Assembly: GCA_002385805.1 (NCBI GenBank)
Contig: DGEF01000044.1
Span: 2,233-9,476, forward strand
Origin: Peptococcaceae bacterium UBA3933
GTDB taxonomy: Bacteria; Bacillota; Peptococcia; Peptococcales; BICA1-8
Direction: 5' to 3'
Length of the DNA: 7,244 nt
The notes below the pieces were generated by a model. That model ran no database searches. It saw nothing but the letters and a program-made list of their open reading frames with translations, and was not told where the DNA came from. Positions 6,256 through 7,244 of the stretch are shown in pieces. The position numbers were made by a program, and so were the translations under genes. Numbering within the stretch: the stretch's first letter is position 1; every line of letters starts with the position of its first letter.

Positions 6256-6262
6256 CCTCCTT
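6256..6262 (-). promoter_or_regulatory. Ribosome binding site of the 57-residue frame
   Basis: The minus strand reads AAGGAGG, a full-strength Shine-Dalgarno sequence 7 nt before a TTG codon. It is the main evidence that this short frame is translated and that TTG is its start, since the frame has no internal ATG. Confidence 0.65.
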
Positions 6263-6328
6263 AATTAATATAATCTATCACTTTCCTAAAAACGCTTACC
6301 ATGCTCTCATGAGTTTTATAAATTAAAC

Positions 6329-6353
6329 ATTCTTTAACCTTGTATAAATTCCT
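6329..6353 (-). promoter_or_regulatory. Candidate SigH-type promoter upstream of the 57-residue frame
   Basis: The minus strand carries GAAGGAATT, then 11 bases, then AAAGAATGT. This compares with the SigH consensus RNAGGAWWW-N11/12-RNNGAATWW: AGGA at 6350-6353 and GAAT at 6329-6332 are 17 bp apart, as in well-known SigH promoters. Transcription would start near 6321, about 70 nt before the TTG. A weaker SigA alternative is TTGACC (6397-6402), 17 bp, TATTTA (6374-6379). The region is very AT-rich, so chance matches are likely. Confidence 0.3.
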
Positions 6354-6421
6354 TCCTAATTTTTTGTATTTTTTAAATACTAGAACATTTTACACTGGTC
6401 AAACATTTATTTTAAACAAAA

Positions 6422-6449
6422 TAAAAAAAGCTAACTAAAATAGTTAGCT
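6422..6449 (-). terminator. Rho-independent terminator after the sigma-factor gene
   Basis: The minus strand reads AGCTAACTA, TTT, TAGTTAGCT and then a run of T residues: a perfect 9-bp stem starting 6 bases after the stop codon. It ends a monocistronic sigma-factor transcript. Confidence 0.9.
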
Positions 6450-6455
6450 GAGACT

Positions 6456-7088
6456 TCAAGCTGTTCTTATTATAAAATCTCTGGACATTTTCTTCCGAAT
6501 TCTTTGAATGGCATTATCAACTGACTTATTCTGAAGATTTAGTTTTACTGTTATTTCATTATATGAATGACCACTAATTCTAAGGTTCAAGACCTTTTTT
6601 TCCAGATCGGTCAGGGTATCATTAATTTTTGTTAATAATTCGTTTACTTTTTCCTTTTCCAAATATATACTTTCCGGACTAGGCGCATTATCTATTAAAA
6701 CTTTTTCCATAAAAGAAGTATAACCTTTATAACTCCTTTCCGCTTCACATTCTGCAAAGGAATAAATAGGAATGGCGTCATTGAGAATTTGATGCTTTTT
6801 ACGATTAGACCTTTTTATACAAGAATCTAATTCTCTGGTTATACAAAGTATAGCAAAGTTTTTAAATTTTTTACCACTGTCCATACTAAAAGCATATACT
6901 GCTTCAATAAGTCCAATCGTGGCCTCCTGCAACAAATCCTCCTTGTCGCCGTCTTTTAGAAAATACTTTTCACAGACATAATTTAGTAAACCCTGGTATG
7001 ATTTAATTAAAAATTCCAGTGCTAATCTATCGCCTTTCTGCGAAGCAGCTACTAAACGTTCTTCAGACCACTGTTGATAGTCTGTCAT
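6456..7088 (-). CDS. Sigma-70 family sigma factor, SigH-like
   Basis: This is a 210-residue alternative sigma factor that should direct RNA polymerase core to a specific promoter set. Region 2 is clear: DKEDLLQEATIGLIEAVYAF (48-67) is the core-binding segment, and KFKNFAILCITRELDSCIKR (74-93) followed by SNRKKH is the -10 recognition part. Region 4 (about 159-201) has LTDLEKKVLNLRISGHSYNE and the recognition helix KSVDNAIQRIRKKM. The FLIKSYQGLLNYVCEKYFL and CITRE..KRSNRKKH segments resemble Bacillus SigH more than SigF/G or ECF factors. However, the usual sigH neighbours (rlmB, rpmG, secE, nusG) are absent, so it may be a paralogue and I give no symbol. The start ATG has AGGGGTG 7 nt upstream. 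No anti-sigma gene adjoins. A weak AGGA-16-GAAT match at 7142-7165 could be its own promoter. Confidence 0.88.
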   Translation of the reverse strand: MTDYQQWSEERLVAASQKGDRLALEFLIKSYQGLLNYVCEKYFLKDGDKEDLLQEATIGLIEAVYAFSMDSGKKFKNFAILCITRELDSCIKRSNRKKHQILNDAIPIYSFAECEAERSYKGYTSFMEKVLIDNAPSPESIYLEKEKVNELLTKINDTLTDLEKKVLNLRISGHSYNEITVKLNLQNKSVDNAIQRIRKKMSRDFIIRTA

Positions 7089-7154
7089 TTACATTCACCC
7101 CTATTTTTTCCTTTATATAAGAAAATTAACATATATAAAATATTCATAAAACTA

Positions 7155-7244
7155 GCGAAAGTCCTGATTAATTAAGACTTTTGTCCCATCGTCGCAGCTT
7201 AGGGGCGAATTTTTGGGAAGCATCTGCTTTGAGGTCATTTTTTG
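7155..7244 (-). other. Open 30-codon tail at the window edge, possible end of an unknown gene or mobile element
   Basis: On the minus strand a frame enters from the window edge and stays open for 30 codons before a TAG at 7152-7154. Its end reads LSCDDGTKVLINQDFR. The other frames on both strands are mostly stopped. The stretch from about 7182 is visibly richer in G and C than the AT-rich leader beside it, which hints at a different origin. AAAGTC (7158-7163) and GACTTT (7176-7181) form a 6-bp inverted repeat around a 12-nt loop, but no T-run follows on either strand. I do not recognise the peptide. It could be the C terminus of a transposase or a neighbouring gene, or no gene at all. Confidence 0.25.

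Noticed and set aside
6366..6380. GTATTT/AAATAC inverted repeat as a terminator
   Set aside because: The stem is six weak A/T-rich pairs and no T-run follows on the minus strand.
6397..6403. Plus-strand GGTCAAA as a further CtsR site
   Set aside because: Only one heptad is present and no partner lies 3 bp away on either side.
7089..7094. ATG-TAA start-stop pair directly before the sigma gene start
   Set aside because: The first ATG is only one base from the Shine-Dalgarno sequence, too close for efficient initiation, so it is probably fortuitous.

Overview
The window reads as a chromosomal segment of a low-to-moderate GC, spore-former-type Firmicute, most likely class Clostridia. The reasons are a complete ctsR-mcsA-mcsB-clpC class III heat-shock operon, strong AGGAGG-type Shine-Dalgarno sites, SigA-style extended -10 promoters, hairpin/T-run terminators and a SigH-like sigma factor. 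I cannot name a genus. All recognised genes lie on the minus strand, so transcription runs from high to low coordinates.

Right to left: 7155-7244 is a GC-richer edge containing an open 30-codon tail, possibly the end of another gene or mobile element. Next come a SigH-like sigma factor (6456-7088) with its own terminator, and a 57-residue reading frame (6075-6248) that resembles the C-terminal tail of an enolase-superfamily dehydratase and has a near-perfect ribosome binding site. A two-gene operon of small membrane proteins with nucleoside-recognition (Gate) domains follows (5480-5899 and 4991-5470), closed by a perfect hairpin terminator. The rest of the window is the ctsR operon, ending in a terminator just after clpC.

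The operon forms one protein quality-control circuit. CtsR represses it. McsB, activated by McsA, is a protein-arginine kinase that inactivates CtsR and tags proteins with phosphoarginine. ClpC binds the tag, unfolds the substrate and feeds it to ClpP, which is not encoded here. The control region is unusual: besides a CtsR box over the predicted transcription start, five CtsR-like heptads lie at an exact 10-bp period just upstream, like a helically phased operator array.

Two repeat-rich patches built from CGCCCACT and TAGTGACTAG-type words flank mcsA-mcsB-clpC: one between ctsR and mcsA, where it supplies the ctsR stop codon, and one beyond the clpC terminator. The most promising leads are the phased operator array, the repeat invasion inside the operon, and the short enolase-tail reading frame with a possible SigH-type promoter. 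I do not see a wholly new defence or mobile system.
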